A stretch of 64,000 bases of DNA from Apibacter raozihei (GCF_004014855.1 NZ_CP034930.1:186001-250000), one strand, 5' to 3'. Positions 45,380 through 55,643 are shown, numbered from the stretch's first letter. Notes: a model not told the origin generated them from the letters alone. Program-made: numbers and translations.

Positions 45380-48300
45380 CTATAACATTAATTGCTTATT
45401 ATTTAGACCATCATCTAACATCATAAAAATAATTTCTGGTATTACGGGTACTCTAATTAAACTCCCTGCTGCCTTCTCCATTATTTTTAATAATCCATCT
45501 CCTCCCATTTTATTTAATAAAGAACTTGTAGATAAATTATTTAAATTATGTCCAGTCCATTCTCCCGGACCATTCCCTCCTTTAGGTTTTTCATATACAT
45601 TCCCCTCTTTATCTTTATATAAATCCTTTTTTCCACCACCTTTTCCTTTATCACTATGATCCCATCCGGCTTCTTGCAATTTTTCTATTTCTCCTTTTGA
45701 TAAAAGTTTATCCTGTCTCCAATTTCTGTTAGGATTGGGATCTCCTCCAGTATTTTCTAGAAAAGTTATCTTTTCTATCTTATGCACCACATGATTCAAT
45801 CCACTAACCACTAAACCTGTTGCGGCGCCCTGCCAGAAATTGCCGTTAGTCAAGACAGAACCGAAACCTCCGCTCAAGGTGCCAAAAAACAGAGTTCCAA
45901 AAGTCTTTGATCCATTAATTCCTGCTGCTGCTCCTCCTAACCCTACAGCTGAGGCTACCAAGCTGGAAATTCCTCCACTGGACATTCCGCTTAATACATC
46001 TCCTCCTGAAATTCCTACGATCACCCCTTGAGATAAGGTATGAAAACCAGCCGAAACTACTGCGTGAGCTATCTTCATTCCCATGGTTGCTGTATTGGCG
46101 ACTACGGAAGGAAACATTGTCCCGGCTAATGTTCCTACCCCATAAGCTGCGACTCCGCTTACTCCTCCCATAATCGTACTGGTTGCAAAACCACTCCAGC
46201 TAAAAGTATCCGTGTATAAAGCATAAGCCGTATAGGTGGTTGCTCCAATAAATGCTCCGACGATAGCTGCCGTTGCTAATTCACCTAATCCAAAAAGTTC
46301 ACCGGAAGGATCTGTATACATCAAAGGATTATTCAAAACATAACCGTAACGGTTATAATTTTGAGAGTTAAACGCTTCCTGTATAAAATTATCCGGAGAA
46401 AGAAACTGTTTCAATACCGGATCATACACACGTCCGTTCATATGTATAAGCCCTACCGTAAAGAAATGCTCATGACCGGTATACCCGCGATCCAGAAATT
46501 TAAACTGAGCATTCACCGATTGTGTATTCCCGTTTTTATCGGTAACTTTTACTACATTACCCCAAGGATCGAATAGACGGCGTTCTACAGTCTGCCCCTT
46601 TTCATTACTTACTGCAAGAATCGTTCCCTGATAATCGCGATGCAGGTAATAAATTCCTTCTTCCGATTTTGACCCTGAGGTTGTAAACCGGGTCATCCAT
46701 AAAGCAGGTGCATCGTACGGAGTACCGGATATATAGGTGATTATTTTTGTTCCTTCTTCATCAGTAATAATTTCTACCTGCTTATCATCGGAATAATATT
46801 TACGTGTATGTATCGTACTCCCAGTGCTAACTTCTGCCTGAGTACGGCTATTGTGAAGGTTGTATTCAAAAATTACTTTTTCCTGTCCTTCTGTAATCTG
46901 AACTGGGTTTTTAAATACATTATACGTAATTTGCTGTGTGGGCTTGTCTTTATAATAGTTATTCCCTGCTTTGTTAAGGTTTATAGAGGATTTTTTATAT
47001 CGGGAAGAAGTAACGTAATTATATTCTCCTATCTGAGAATTGCTGGTAATCCTTCCATCTGAAGCATAGCTATTAGAATTTACTCCGGACGGATCCGACC
47101 AGGAAACCAACCGATCAAAGGAATCATAGGTAAACTGTTCGTTCCAGTTATAATACTGATTATACCGAGAAGTAAGGGTTCCTCTTTTCCAGTCAAAATC
47201 ATACGATGCTACTAAAGGTGCAGACAGTTCTCCTTTTTGTTCTGTTTTAGTAATAAACCCGGCACCGTCAATCGTATTTTTAATGGTTATTCCGTTACCT
47301 AATTGGGCGTTTAACACCTGCATTCTTTCATTCATGCCGGTGAGCTGCCAAAGAATTTTTCCACTTTCTGCATGTGTTTTTTTATCTAAAATCCCATTAT
47401 ACAGGTTATATGAATTTTGAACCGTAATTGCTGAAACCTGCTTCCCTAAAGAAGTGGTAACTCTCTCTGTCTGAGTCCTTCCCAATGGATCGTAGGTATA
47501 TTCTTTAAAATAAGCAGCCTGAGGCGTTATTTCCCTTGTATTTTTTAACCGATAGAACGTATCGTAGTTATACACATTAGTATAAGCCTGTCCGTTTGCC
47601 GTTCCTGTTTCTTTTAAAAGCAATCCTTTATCCGAGTATTCATAGCTCACGGTTACCTGTGTATGGGAACCTGTTATTCTTTTGGTAAGCACCTTGCCCA
47701 TAGGTGAATAGGTATAAGTCGTAGTTCCATCCGGTGTGGTTTCCGTAATTTGCTCTCCGTAGTTATTATAAGAATAAGTATACGGTTGGGAACTTACGGC
47801 CGGATCATGCAAATAGATCTTTCTTCCCCATCCATCTTGTTTGGTTGTAATAATATGTCCTCCGTAATTTGAGGTTTTAGGGGTACCATTGGCATAGTAG
47901 CTATAGGTTATGGTTTCGCCATTATCATCCACTTTTATGGTATTACCATTGGCATCTTTGGTTAGGGTTTTCTTTTTCACCCCATCGGATGTGGTAACAG
48001 AGAGTCCTTTATAGGAAATTGTATTTACTTTACCGGTAAATAAAGTTTGTTTCACCGGTCGACTCAGCTCGTCGTATTCGGTTAGGTTCCAATAGGCGGG
48101 ACTTCCCTCGCTCTCAAAATACGGTTCGCTTTCTTTTAGCTTTCTACCCAGTACATCGTAAACCGTCTCTTTAGAGACATAGGTTCCCGAAGCAAAACCT
48201 TTGGTCGTAGCTTTGATATCCCGCCCGTACACATCTTTGTATAGTGCCGAATATTCTCCGGTCTGGTTATTGAAGCTGATTATTTTTGCTCCGCCTTCTG

Positions 48301-51300
48301 AGGTTCTTTGATATTCCGTATAGGTAATCAAAGGTTGATCGGAGGTTCCGGTAGTTGTTACTTTTATTAATTTCCCCCAGCCGTCATAAACCGTTTGTAT
48401 TTTAGTTCCTAAAGCATCGGTATGTTCCAGTACCTGTCCCCAAGTATTATAAATAAAGTTTTCGGTAAGGTTATTTATATCTGTTTTCCTGATAACAAAC
48501 CGCCCTTCCGAATCATAGGTATCTTTAACAGTACGTGGTGACACTCCCGGTGCAGATATTGTTTTCTGAATCAGATTTCCCCAGTCATCGTATGTGTATG
48601 ATTCTGCTATTTCATCAGTTTTATACCCTTTTTTGAAACTTTGTTTTATCAAATTCTTATCATAGGTAAATCTTTCTTCGGAGGTATAGGTATCATTGTA
48701 TGCAGTTACTGCGCTTTCTTTTTTCACCAGCCTTCCAATATAATAATTTTCGTTGGCTCCTGTCGCATCATTATCATAGGTATATTTACTGATAAGAGTG
48801 CTAACTCCGTTATTCATTTTTGTCTGAATTGGATTTCCGTAACTATCGTATTGATAGTTCTCGGTCGTTGTTTTTCCGGTTATGTAGTCATTTTCTGACT
48901 TATCAGCCGGTAAAATTTTAATGATTCCGGATGTAGATCTTTGAGTGTAAAAACGCGTGGAACTTTTAGACAAGAGCTGATTATCCTGAGGTGTACTAAT
49001 AAGATTGTAGTTATTGCCTTTAAAGGTCCAGGAAGATATCCATGGGGAATAACTTCCTTCGTTTCGCCCTAGTTGCGGGTACATTTCTTCCACTGACCAT
49101 ATTTCAGCTTTCACGATATTTTCATCCGTCATCCAGTTGGAACGTGCAACTTTTTTAAACCCTAACAGCCCTAGCCCTTGGGTATGCGCTGTTAACCCAA
49201 AATATTTATATTTCTGATACAGGTACTTGGTCCCGGTCCTTACCGTTACTTTTTCTACGACATCCATATTAGGAACCTGAATGATCTCTTTATACGGATA
49301 CACTTCTTGATCGGAAGAGAAATAAACTCCTGCCGCATCACCTAAGCCTTTATTTTGTATATTAGGAATCAAAGAGGCATAATCTAGTTGGGTTACTATA
49401 TTTCCGCCGGATTCTGAAACCTGCGTTATCAGAATTTCTTTTCGTAAATCCTTATTAAATTTACCTTTCCATATTTGCTTCCCCTGGCCAAATAGATAAT
49501 TCCCTGTTTTTTCGTTATTTTTATAGTCGGCAACTATCAGTTCTATGGGTTCTTCATATCCATATCTGGATCGAAGAGGAGTACTTTGCATCATATTGGC
49601 GAAAACCGGTTTTTCCGCACCTCCCATATTTTCAAAATAACGAATATAGCCTCTTCCGTCTCTGTCTCCGGGCTGAACCGTCCAAGATTCATATTCTGAT
49701 TCTACAAAATCCGCTTTTCCGTCTTTGTTTAAGTCAACCAACTGGTATTTTCTCACCCGTACCCTATTGGCAGATGGACGTCCTTCCCAGTATGGCTTAT
49801 ACTCTCTAAAATAATTATATTTGATCTTATCAAACCCTTTTCCTGTTGATATATAGATGTACCAATTGGTAGAACCTTCAGCTTCAGGTACCATAATATC
49901 TATTTTCCCATCCCCATTTAAATCTCCGACTAAATAGGTCTTCTCACTACCATATTCGGGCATATGGCCTCTAAATAATTCTTTAAAATTACTTTCTTTA
50001 TCAAATGTGTATAGAGTAAAATATCCATCAGAATTGATGGTAAAAATATCGTCTTTTCCATCCCCGTTAAAATCTGCAATGGTAATAATATCATCATATT
50101 TTAAATTCATTCCTGTAACGAAATAGGTTTTTTGTGATGAATTAGGGTTCATATCAACGTAATAGGCGGGAACATGCTTTTCAATTTCTCTTTCACGACA
50201 GATATCTACTCCTCCACTTGGAATAGGTGCTGGTATACTCTCAATATTGTAATAAATAGTTTTGGATTTTCCTAACACAAGAATTTCCGATATTCCATCT
50301 CCGTTAAAATCTCCAGAAAGTATTTTTTTTTGTGCTCCTCTTCCTGTATATATTGGTAATTTAGAGGTACTGTAACAATGTTTTCTACTTCCATATACAT
50401 TTACATAGGGATAATCAATTTCCTTTGTATATACATCTTTAAACTGATTAGAAGGCTTATCAAAATCCTTTACTTTTAAAATAAGTTTTTGCCCTTTGAG
50501 ATATTCAATATCATAGGTACTCAACTCAGAATCATTCTTATCTCCATAGTATAAAATTGATTGATAGTTGTTTAGTTTATTTGCTGTTGAAAAATTAATG
50601 GAAGTACCTAGGAATAATCCCTGAGGATCAATTGAACTGATACTATTATCCACTCCCAATTTATTGAATATATTCCAATAAAGTTTGTTATTAGCATCAA
50701 TTACATCTGCCTCTCCATCACCATTAAAATCTCCGGTTGCTCTAACATCCCTCAGATTTCCTAATGTTTTAAGTTCAACTTTTTCATATCCCGAAAAAGA
50801 ACCGGCTGTATTTTTATAAGAAAAGGAAACCGGATTAGCGGCTTGATTTTTACTGTTAAATTCTTGTATAGAAGAAACCCTTTGATAATTTCCACTTATT
50901 TTTTCGTGAGTAACCTGATATTTTTTAAATAATGCACCGGAGGAATATACTTCAATTTTATCAAGGATTCGGGTATTTATTAGTTTGATTCCTTGTATAT
51001 AAGCGAACTCCATCCGTTCACGTTTTTTATAAAAAAACTGGATACTGTTAGATACTCCGGAGGATTTATTTTCGTTTTTCCCCCACAAAATTTTACTTAT
51101 ATATGTGGTATTAAACTCTTTTTCATATATATATTCAATATAATTGCCCTGCGGATCTTTCCATTTTTTAATCAGCCATTCCGTAATGCCTCTTGAATCT
51201 TCCGAAGAACCGTAAAATACTTGCGTTCCATCCGGAAACGTAACTTTAAAATATTCAGGCTTAACACCTTCCTGCCCGGATAAATTTGCAGTACCCAGCG

Positions 51301-51907
51301 ATTCAATTTTTAAATTCGAATAGTTTTCTGTCTGATAAATAGCTCCCGGTTTTCCATATTCACCTTGCTTCAGAATAAGTCTTTGACCATCTAATGAAAA
51401 TCTGATATTTTCGTTAAAACTTACTCCCGAAACGAAACCGTCTAAATCTAAACGTGTTGAGACCACTGAAATAGAGGAGATTCCTGAAATACTCCATCCA
51501 TAACCAGCCATTCCATTATCAGAGGAGCTGTTATAACTTAAAGAGATCTGCGGCCCAATATTTTTAACTCCCGGTGGAACCGCAACGGGTATCACGTAAC
51601 TAGCCGATCCCATGTTTGAGACTGAAATTTCTCCTTTAGTATCAGCAACGCCTAAAGACGAAGAAGATGACGGATCATCCGAAATATTAGAGGTTCCATC
51701 TCCTTTCCCCCCGGTAATAGAGGCAGAAAACTGAGTCTCATTCTTAGCCGTAACCCTAAATCCCGGAGTAAATATGATGTATTCCGAATCTGTTATCTTT
51801 TGGTTAGAATCATTGTCAGGCAATGAAGATACGATCTTTTGTGCATTCAAATTAAATGTATATAACAAGAATACCCCTATAAAAAGTATTGTATTAGGTA
51901 GTTTCAT
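45380..51907 (-). CDS. Secreted SpvB/FG-GAP/RHS polymorphic toxin
   Basis: A 2175-residue protein. Signal peptide MKLPNTILFIGVFLLYTFNLNAQ; SpvB-like domain near 90-330 (GYGWSISGISSISV); FG-GAP/VCBS repeats between about 390 and 740 (GDFNGDGEAD, ADFNGDGKDD, GDLNGDGKID); RHS YD repeats from about 1080 to 1750; RHS-associated core near 1755-1870 (GYTGHEHFFTVGLIHMNGRV, YGYVLNNPLMYTDPSG). A Gly/Ala-rich linker ends in WQGAATGLVVSGLNH. The tip (2040-2175) has LSKGEIEKLQEAGW and KKDLYKDKEGNVYEKPKGG, close to the polymorphic toxin type 33 pattern. The shell should encapsulate and deliver the tip to rival cells. A DUF4279-like immunity gene follows. Confidence 0.88.
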   Translation of the reverse strand: MKLPNTILFIGVFLLYTFNLNAQKIVSSLPDNDSNQKITDSEYIIFTPGFRVTAKNETQFSASITGGKGDGTSNISDDPSSSSSLGVADTKGEISVSNMGSASYVIPVAVPPGVKNIGPQISLSYNSSSDNGMAGYGWSISGISSISVVSTRLDLDGFVSGVSFNENIRFSLDGQRLILKQGEYGKPGAIYQTENYSNLKIESLGTANLSGQEGVKPEYFKVTFPDGTQVFYGSSEDSRGITEWLIKKWKDPQGNYIEYIYEKEFNTTYISKILWGKNENKSSGVSNSIQFFYKKRERMEFAYIQGIKLINTRILDKIEVYSSGALFKKYQVTHEKISGNYQRVSSIQEFNSKNQAANPVSFSYKNTAGSFSGYEKVELKTLGNLRDVRATGDFNGDGEADVIDANNKLYWNIFNKLGVDNSISSIDPQGLFLGTSINFSTANKLNNYQSILYYGDKNDSELSTYDIEYLKGQKLILKVKDFDKPSNQFKDVYTKEIDYPYVNVYGSRKHCYSTSKLPIYTGRGAQKKILSGDFNGDGISEILVLGKSKTIYYNIESIPAPIPSGGVDICREREIEKHVPAYYVDMNPNSSQKTYFVTGMNLKYDDIITIADFNGDGKDDIFTINSDGYFTLYTFDKESNFKELFRGHMPEYGSEKTYLVGDLNGDGKIDIMVPEAEGSTNWYIYISTGKGFDKIKYNYFREYKPYWEGRPSANRVRVRKYQLVDLNKDGKADFVESEYESWTVQPGDRDGRGYIRYFENMGGAEKPVFANMMQSTPLRSRYGYEEPIELIVADYKNNEKTGNYLFGQGKQIWKGKFNKDLRKEILITQVSESGGNIVTQLDYASLIPNIQNKGLGDAAGVYFSSDQEVYPYKEIIQVPNMDVVEKVTVRTGTKYLYQKYKYFGLTAHTQGLGLLGFKKVARSNWMTDENIVKAEIWSVEEMYPQLGRNEGSYSPWISSWTFKGNNYNLISTPQDNQLLSKSSTRFYTQRSTSGIIKILPADKSENDYITGKTTTENYQYDSYGNPIQTKMNNGVSTLISKYTYDNDATGANENYYIGRLVKKESAVTAYNDTYTSEERFTYDKNLIKQSFKKGYKTDEIAESYTYDDWGNLIQKTISAPGVSPRTVKDTYDSEGRFVIRKTDINNLTENFIYNTWGQVLEHTDALGTKIQTVYDGWGKLIKVTTTGTSDQPLITYTEYQRTSEGGAKIISFNNQTGEYSALYKDVYGRDIKATTKGFASGTYVSKETVYDVLGRKLKESEPYFESEGSPAYWNLTEYDELSRPVKQTLFTGKVNTISYKGLSVTTSDGVKKKTLTKDANGNTIKVDDNGETITYSYYANGTPKTSNYGGHIITTKQDGWGRKIYLHDPAVSSQPYTYSYNNYGEQITETTPDGTTTYTYSPMGKVLTKRITGSHTQVTVSYEYSDKGLLLKETGTANGQAYTNVYNYDTFYRLKNTREITPQAAYFKEYTYDPLGRTQTERVTTSLGKQVSAITVQNSYNLYNGILDKKTHAESGKILWQLTGMNERMQVLNAQLGNGITIKNTIDGAGFITKTEQKGELSAPLVASYDFDWKRGTLTSRYNQYYNWNEQFTYDSFDRLVSWSDPSGVNSNSYASDGRITSNSQIGEYNYVTSSRYKKSSINLNKAGNNYYKDKPTQQITYNVFKNPVQITEGQEKVIFEYNLHNSRTQAEVSTGSTIHTRKYYSDDKQVEIITDEEGTKIITYISGTPYDAPALWMTRFTTSGSKSEEGIYYLHRDYQGTILAVSNEKGQTVERRLFDPWGNVVKVTDKNGNTQSVNAQFKFLDRGYTGHEHFFTVGLIHMNGRVYDPVLKQFLSPDNFIQEAFNSQNYNRYGYVLNNPLMYTDPSGELFGLGELATAAIVGAFIGATTYTAYALYTDTFSWSGFATSTIMGGVSGVAAYGVGTLAGTMFPSVVANTATMGMKIAHAVVSAGFHTLSQGVIVGISGGDVLSGMSSGGISSLVASAVGLGGAAAGINGSKTFGTLFFGTLSGGFGSVLTNGNFWQGAATGLVVSGLNHVVHKIEKITFLENTGGDPNPNRNWRQDKLLSKGEIEKLQEAGWDHSDKGKGGGKKDLYKDKEGNVYEKPKGGNGPGEWTGHNLNNLSTSSLLNKMGGDGLLKIMEKAAGSLIRVPVIPEIIFMMLDDGLNNKQLML

Positions 51908-51917
51908 AGGAAATAGT

Positions 51918-52352
51918 TTAGTTTTTTATAACGGAATGGAGTAATACTTCTCCGTTAGAACAGTAAATTTTAAAATAATATACTCCGGGTAATCTGTAGG
52001 CCATATTTATCCATATTCTTCTTTCTGAAGCTATAAATTTAACCTCTTCTACAGCATTGCCATTATAAGGAACTAATTCTATTTTTGTTAACAGATTGGC
52101 TATGGATGAGTCCCATTCAATAAATAATCCTGTTTCTACCGGATTAGGATAAATAAGGATTCTTTTTTCTGAAGACTTATCTAAAGCATCTAAGGAACTT
52201 TCTTCTCTAAATTTCTTTTGATTTTCTAATTGATATTTTCTTAGTACCTGATTACCCGAAATATCATAATCGAATACCAATTTTTCTGATTGGGAAAACG
52301 TAAATACGAATAAGAATAAAAGTAAGGCAGAGTAACTTTTTTTCATAGACAT
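51918..52352 (-). CDS. Small exported protein with T9SS-like C-terminal domain, partner of RHS
   Basis: A 144-residue exported protein: signal peptide (SALLLFLFVFTFSQS), a YD-like segment FDYDISGNQVLRKYQ that mimics an RHS repeat, then IYPNPVETGLFIEW and a beta-rich C-terminal domain ending VYYFKIYCSNGEVLLHSVIKN, which resembles a type A T9SS sorting domain (YPNP, G-x-Y, ending in a basic segment). It lies 10 bp upstream of the RHS gene in the same operon. It may help RHS export or surface attachment; such a function is an inference. Confidence 0.7.
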   Translation of the reverse strand: MSMKKSYSALLLFLFVFTFSQSEKLVFDYDISGNQVLRKYQLENQKKFREESSLDALDKSSEKRILIYPNPVETGLFIEWDSSIANLLTKIELVPYNGNAVEEVKFIASERRIWINMAYRLPGVYYFKIYCSNGEVLLHSVIKN

Positions 52353-52379
52353 TATTTTAATTTGACTTTAGTTAGTACT

Positions 52380-52411
52380 CAAAAATACAAATAATAAAAT
52401 AATTAAACCAA
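52380..52411 (-). promoter_or_regulatory. Candidate promoter for the RHS operon
   Basis: On the minus strand TTGG (52411-52408) precedes TATTTTTG (52387-52380) with 20 bp between, near the Bacteroidota consensus. It lies 27 bp upstream of the small T9SS-like gene. Confidence 0.5.
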
Positions 52412-52445
52412 TATTTAATCCTATATTTATAAGTATAAATGCATA

Positions 52446-52478
52446 AAAAAACAGATTGATATAATCAATCTGTTTTTT
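52446..52478. terminator. Terminator after the prolyl oligopeptidase gene
   Basis: Arms AAAAAACAGATTGAT (52446-52460) and its complement (52464-52478) around ATA. It ends minus-strand transcription and isolates the RHS operon promoter. Confidence 0.85.
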
Positions 52479-52497
52479 AACGAAATTATTGATAATT

Positions 52498-54615
52498 TTA
52501 TTCTAAATTTTTAATTCCAAAATTATATAAGATAAAAGCAAATTTATCTGCAGATTCTTCAATGATTAACTCTGTAGGCTTACCTGCTCCATGTCCTGCC
52601 TTGGTTTCAATTCTTATTAATGCTGGGTTTGAACATCCTTGTTTTTCCTGTAGTTCAGCAGCAAATTTATAGGAATGAGAGGGAACTACTCTGTCATCGT
52701 GATCTCCTGTGGTTATCAGGGTAGCAGGATAACAAACTCCTTTTTTCACATTATGCACGGGTGAATATGATTTTAAATACTCAAACATTTCTTTGCTATC
52801 ATTAGCCGTACCGTAATCGTAGGCCCAGCCTGCTCCTGCTGTAAAAGTATGATATCTCAGCATGTCCAACACTCCCACTGCCGGCAAGGCTACTTTAGCC
52901 AAATCCGGTCGCATAGTCATTACTGCTCCTACCAGCAATCCGCCATTGGAGCCTCCAGCAATTGATAAATATCGGGAGGAAGTATAGTGATTGTTTATCA
53001 GATATTCTCCTGCTGCAATGAAATCTTCGAATACATTCTTCTTTTTCATCTTAGTACCTGCATCATGCCATTCCCTTCCGTATTCTCCTCCTCCCCTCAG
53101 GTTTGCTACGGCGTAAATTCCACCATTTTGTAACCATACGGCATTAGCTACAGAAAAACTTGGAAGTAAACTTATATTAAATCCTCCATACCCATACAAA
53201 ATCGTAGGATTAGTACCGTCTAACGTAATTCCTTTTTTATAGGTAATCGTCATAGGAACCTGAGTCCCATCTTTAGAGGTGTAAAATATCTGTTTGCTTA
53301 TATACTCGTCGGGATTAAATTTAATGTCGGGCTTTTTATAAAGCTCCGATTTACCTGTTTCGACATTAACCTGAAAAATTGACGATGGATATATATAATT
53401 CGTAAATGAATAATAAATATTTTTCTGATTCGTTTTCCCTACAAACCCATAGGTTTGACCTTCGCCCGGTAAATCAACCATGCGTACCAGATTCCCATTA
53501 AAATCATACTGCCTAACCACTGAATGAACATCCGTGATATAAGAGGCAAATAAATATCCTCCTGCCGAAGTAACGTTCATTACCGAGCTGGTTTCAGGAA
53601 TTACATCCGCCCAAATAAGATTGGAACTCCCCATTTTTGATGCATTAAATTTTTTAAGCACCTGATTGGGTGCATTAAGGTTTGTTTGTACATATAACCA
53701 ATCTCCTTTTGAAGTTATAACTTCATAATTGTTATCAAATCCTGATATTATTTTGTGAATATTGTTATCTGCCGAATGAAAATCCTGTATGTAAAGTTCA
53801 TTTCCGGAAGTTGAATTGGCTGCTGTAATAACCAAATATCTCTGATCTTCGGTTACAGATGCCATAATATATCTTCTGGGAGTACTTTCTCCACCAAAAA
53901 CAAGCTTATCCTTGGATTGCGGCTCGCCCAGCGTATGATAGTAAAGTTTATGATGTTCTGTTTTTCCTGCCAGCTGACTTCCTTCTTTAGGCTTGTCATA
54001 ACTGGAATAATAAAAACCCTCACTCCCCTTCCAGGCTATTCCTGAAAATTTAACATCTTTTAGGGTATCTTCTATCTGTTTATTGGATCTTGTATCGAGA
54101 ATTACTACTTTCCTCCAGTCAGATCCTCCTTCCGAAATCTGATACGCAGCCAGATTTCCGTCTTTACTAAATGAAATATCTCCCAGGGAAGAAGTTCCGT
54201 CTTTTGAAAAATTATTAGGATCTAAAAACGTTTCTTCCGGTCCACCAGTGGTAAGTTTCCGATATAAGACAGCTTGAGGCTGCAATCCGTTATTTTTATA
54301 ATAGTACGTGTATTCACCTTCTTCAAAAGGAGCTGAAACTTTTTCATAGTTCCACAAGCGGGTGATCTGCTCTTTAAGCTGATTTCTATAAGGAATTTTT
54401 TTCAGGTAATCAAAAGTCAGTTTATTTTGCTTCTGAACCCAATCTGCCGTTGCTTTAGACTGATCGTCTTCCAGCCATCGATACGGTGCCTGAATTTTTT
54501 CTCCAAAATATTCGTCAATAACTTTTCCTTTATCGCTTACCGGATATTTCATATTCTGTGCATTTAAAACTGAGGCAATAAAAAGTCCTCCCAGTATTAC
54601 TTTAATTTTGACCAT
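52498..54615 (-). CDS. Prolyl oligopeptidase family serine peptidase (S9)
   Basis: Exported peptidase that cleaves short peptides after proline. It has 705 residues, including a signal peptide (VILGGLFIASVLNAQ), an N-terminal beta-propeller and a C-terminal alpha/beta-hydrolase domain. The catalytic triad is visible: Ser in GGSNGGLLVGAV near residue 555, Asp in GDHDDRVVPSHS near 638 and His in KAGHGAGKP near 675. The N-terminal helix YRWLEDDQSKATADWVQKQN is typical of S9A. It is monocistronic between two terminators. Confidence 0.95.
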   Translation of the reverse strand: MVKIKVILGGLFIASVLNAQNMKYPVSDKGKVIDEYFGEKIQAPYRWLEDDQSKATADWVQKQNKLTFDYLKKIPYRNQLKEQITRLWNYEKVSAPFEEGEYTYYYKNNGLQPQAVLYRKLTTGGPEETFLDPNNFSKDGTSSLGDISFSKDGNLAAYQISEGGSDWRKVVILDTRSNKQIEDTLKDVKFSGIAWKGSEGFYYSSYDKPKEGSQLAGKTEHHKLYYHTLGEPQSKDKLVFGGESTPRRYIMASVTEDQRYLVITAANSTSGNELYIQDFHSADNNIHKIISGFDNNYEVITSKGDWLYVQTNLNAPNQVLKKFNASKMGSSNLIWADVIPETSSVMNVTSAGGYLFASYITDVHSVVRQYDFNGNLVRMVDLPGEGQTYGFVGKTNQKNIYYSFTNYIYPSSIFQVNVETGKSELYKKPDIKFNPDEYISKQIFYTSKDGTQVPMTITYKKGITLDGTNPTILYGYGGFNISLLPSFSVANAVWLQNGGIYAVANLRGGGEYGREWHDAGTKMKKKNVFEDFIAAGEYLINNHYTSSRYLSIAGGSNGGLLVGAVMTMRPDLAKVALPAVGVLDMLRYHTFTAGAGWAYDYGTANDSKEMFEYLKSYSPVHNVKKGVCYPATLITTGDHDDRVVPSHSYKFAAELQEKQGCSNPALIRIETKAGHGAGKPTELIIEESADKFAFILYNFGIKNLE

Positions 54616-54653
54616 ATGTTATTAATACTTTTTTTCTCGAATGTTAAATATAT

Positions 54654-54684
54654 AAAAAAAACCCTTAATTGCTTTAATTAAGGG
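54654..54684 (-). terminator. Terminator after the PfkB-family kinase gene
   Basis: Arms CCCTTAATT (54662-54670) and AATTAAGGG (54676-54684) with a T8 run on the minus strand. Confidence 0.85.
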
Positions 54685-54713
54685 CCTATATTATAAATTT
54701 AGTTTGTCTGAGT

Positions 54714-55643
54714 TTAAATATCGTAACTATATTCTGTTAAATTTTTAAATTCATTTAAACGAATTTCAAATTCTTTTGATTGTAACTCTTGTAATTTTTC
54801 AGTACCAAATTTTTCAACAGAGAACGAAGCTAAGGCACTTCCCACGATAATTGCTTTTTTCATATTTTCGAAAGATAAGTCACCGGTTTCTGCCAGATAT
54901 CCGGCAAAACCTCCCGCAAAGGTATCTCCGGCACCTGTAGGATCAAAAACATCTTCCAGAGGCAAAGCAGGGGCAAAAAATATTTTACGTTCATTAAATA
55001 ACAATGCGCCATGTTCCCCTTTTTTAATAACTACAACTTTAGGCCCCATTTCCTGAATTTTCTGAGCTGCTTTAACCAGGCTAAATTCTCCTGACAACTG
55101 ACGGGCTTCTGCATCATTGATGGTAATAACATCAACTTTAGCTATTACTTCCATTAGTAAGTCCCAGGTACTGTTCATCCAGAAATCCATAGTATCCAGA
55201 ATAGTCAGCTTAGGCTTTTCCTCCATTTGCTCAATTACTGATAATTGAACCGCCGGATGAAGATTACCTAACATAACAATTTCCGATTTTTTTTGCTCTT
55301 CCGGAATAACAGGATCAAAATTTTCGAGAACATTTAACTCAGTAATCAAAGTATCCCGGTTGTTCATATCTATATGATATTTCCCAGCCCAGAAAAAGGT
55401 TTTCCCTTCTTCGATCACTTTAATTCCCTCGATTCCGATGTTATTTTGAACCATCATATCTAAATAAGATCCTGGAAAATCCCCTCCGACTACAGAGACA
55501 ATGTTTACTTCGGCTTTAAGTTTGGAAGCAGCTAGAGCTATGTAGGTAGCAGCTCCACCTAAAATTTTATCTGTTTTACCAAACGGTGTTTCAATAGCAT
55601 CAAATGCAACCGTTCCTATTGCTAATAATTTCATTTTTTTCAA
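54714..55643 (-). CDS. PfkB-family carbohydrate (or nucleoside) kinase
   Basis: ATP-dependent ribokinase-fold kinase of 309 residues. The N-terminal LLAIGTVAFDAIETPFG and ILGGAATYIALAASKL sugar-binding region and the C-terminal anion-hole/catalytic motif DPTGAGDTFAGGFAGYLA, containing the base Asp, are present. The phosphate acceptor is not determined; the family also covers adenosine kinases. It sits alone between terminators. A TATATTTG box at 55671-55664 precedes it. Confidence 0.9.
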   Translation of the reverse strand: MKKMKLLAIGTVAFDAIETPFGKTDKILGGAATYIALAASKLKAEVNIVSVVGGDFPGSYLDMMVQNNIGIEGIKVIEEGKTFFWAGKYHIDMNNRDTLITELNVLENFDPVIPEEQKKSEIVMLGNLHPAVQLSVIEQMEEKPKLTILDTMDFWMNSTWDLLMEVIAKVDVITINDAEARQLSGEFSLVKAAQKIQEMGPKVVVIKKGEHGALLFNERKIFFAPALPLEDVFDPTGAGDTFAGGFAGYLAETGDLSFENMKKAIIVGSALASFSVEKFGTEKLQELQSKEFEIRLNEFKNLTEYSYDI

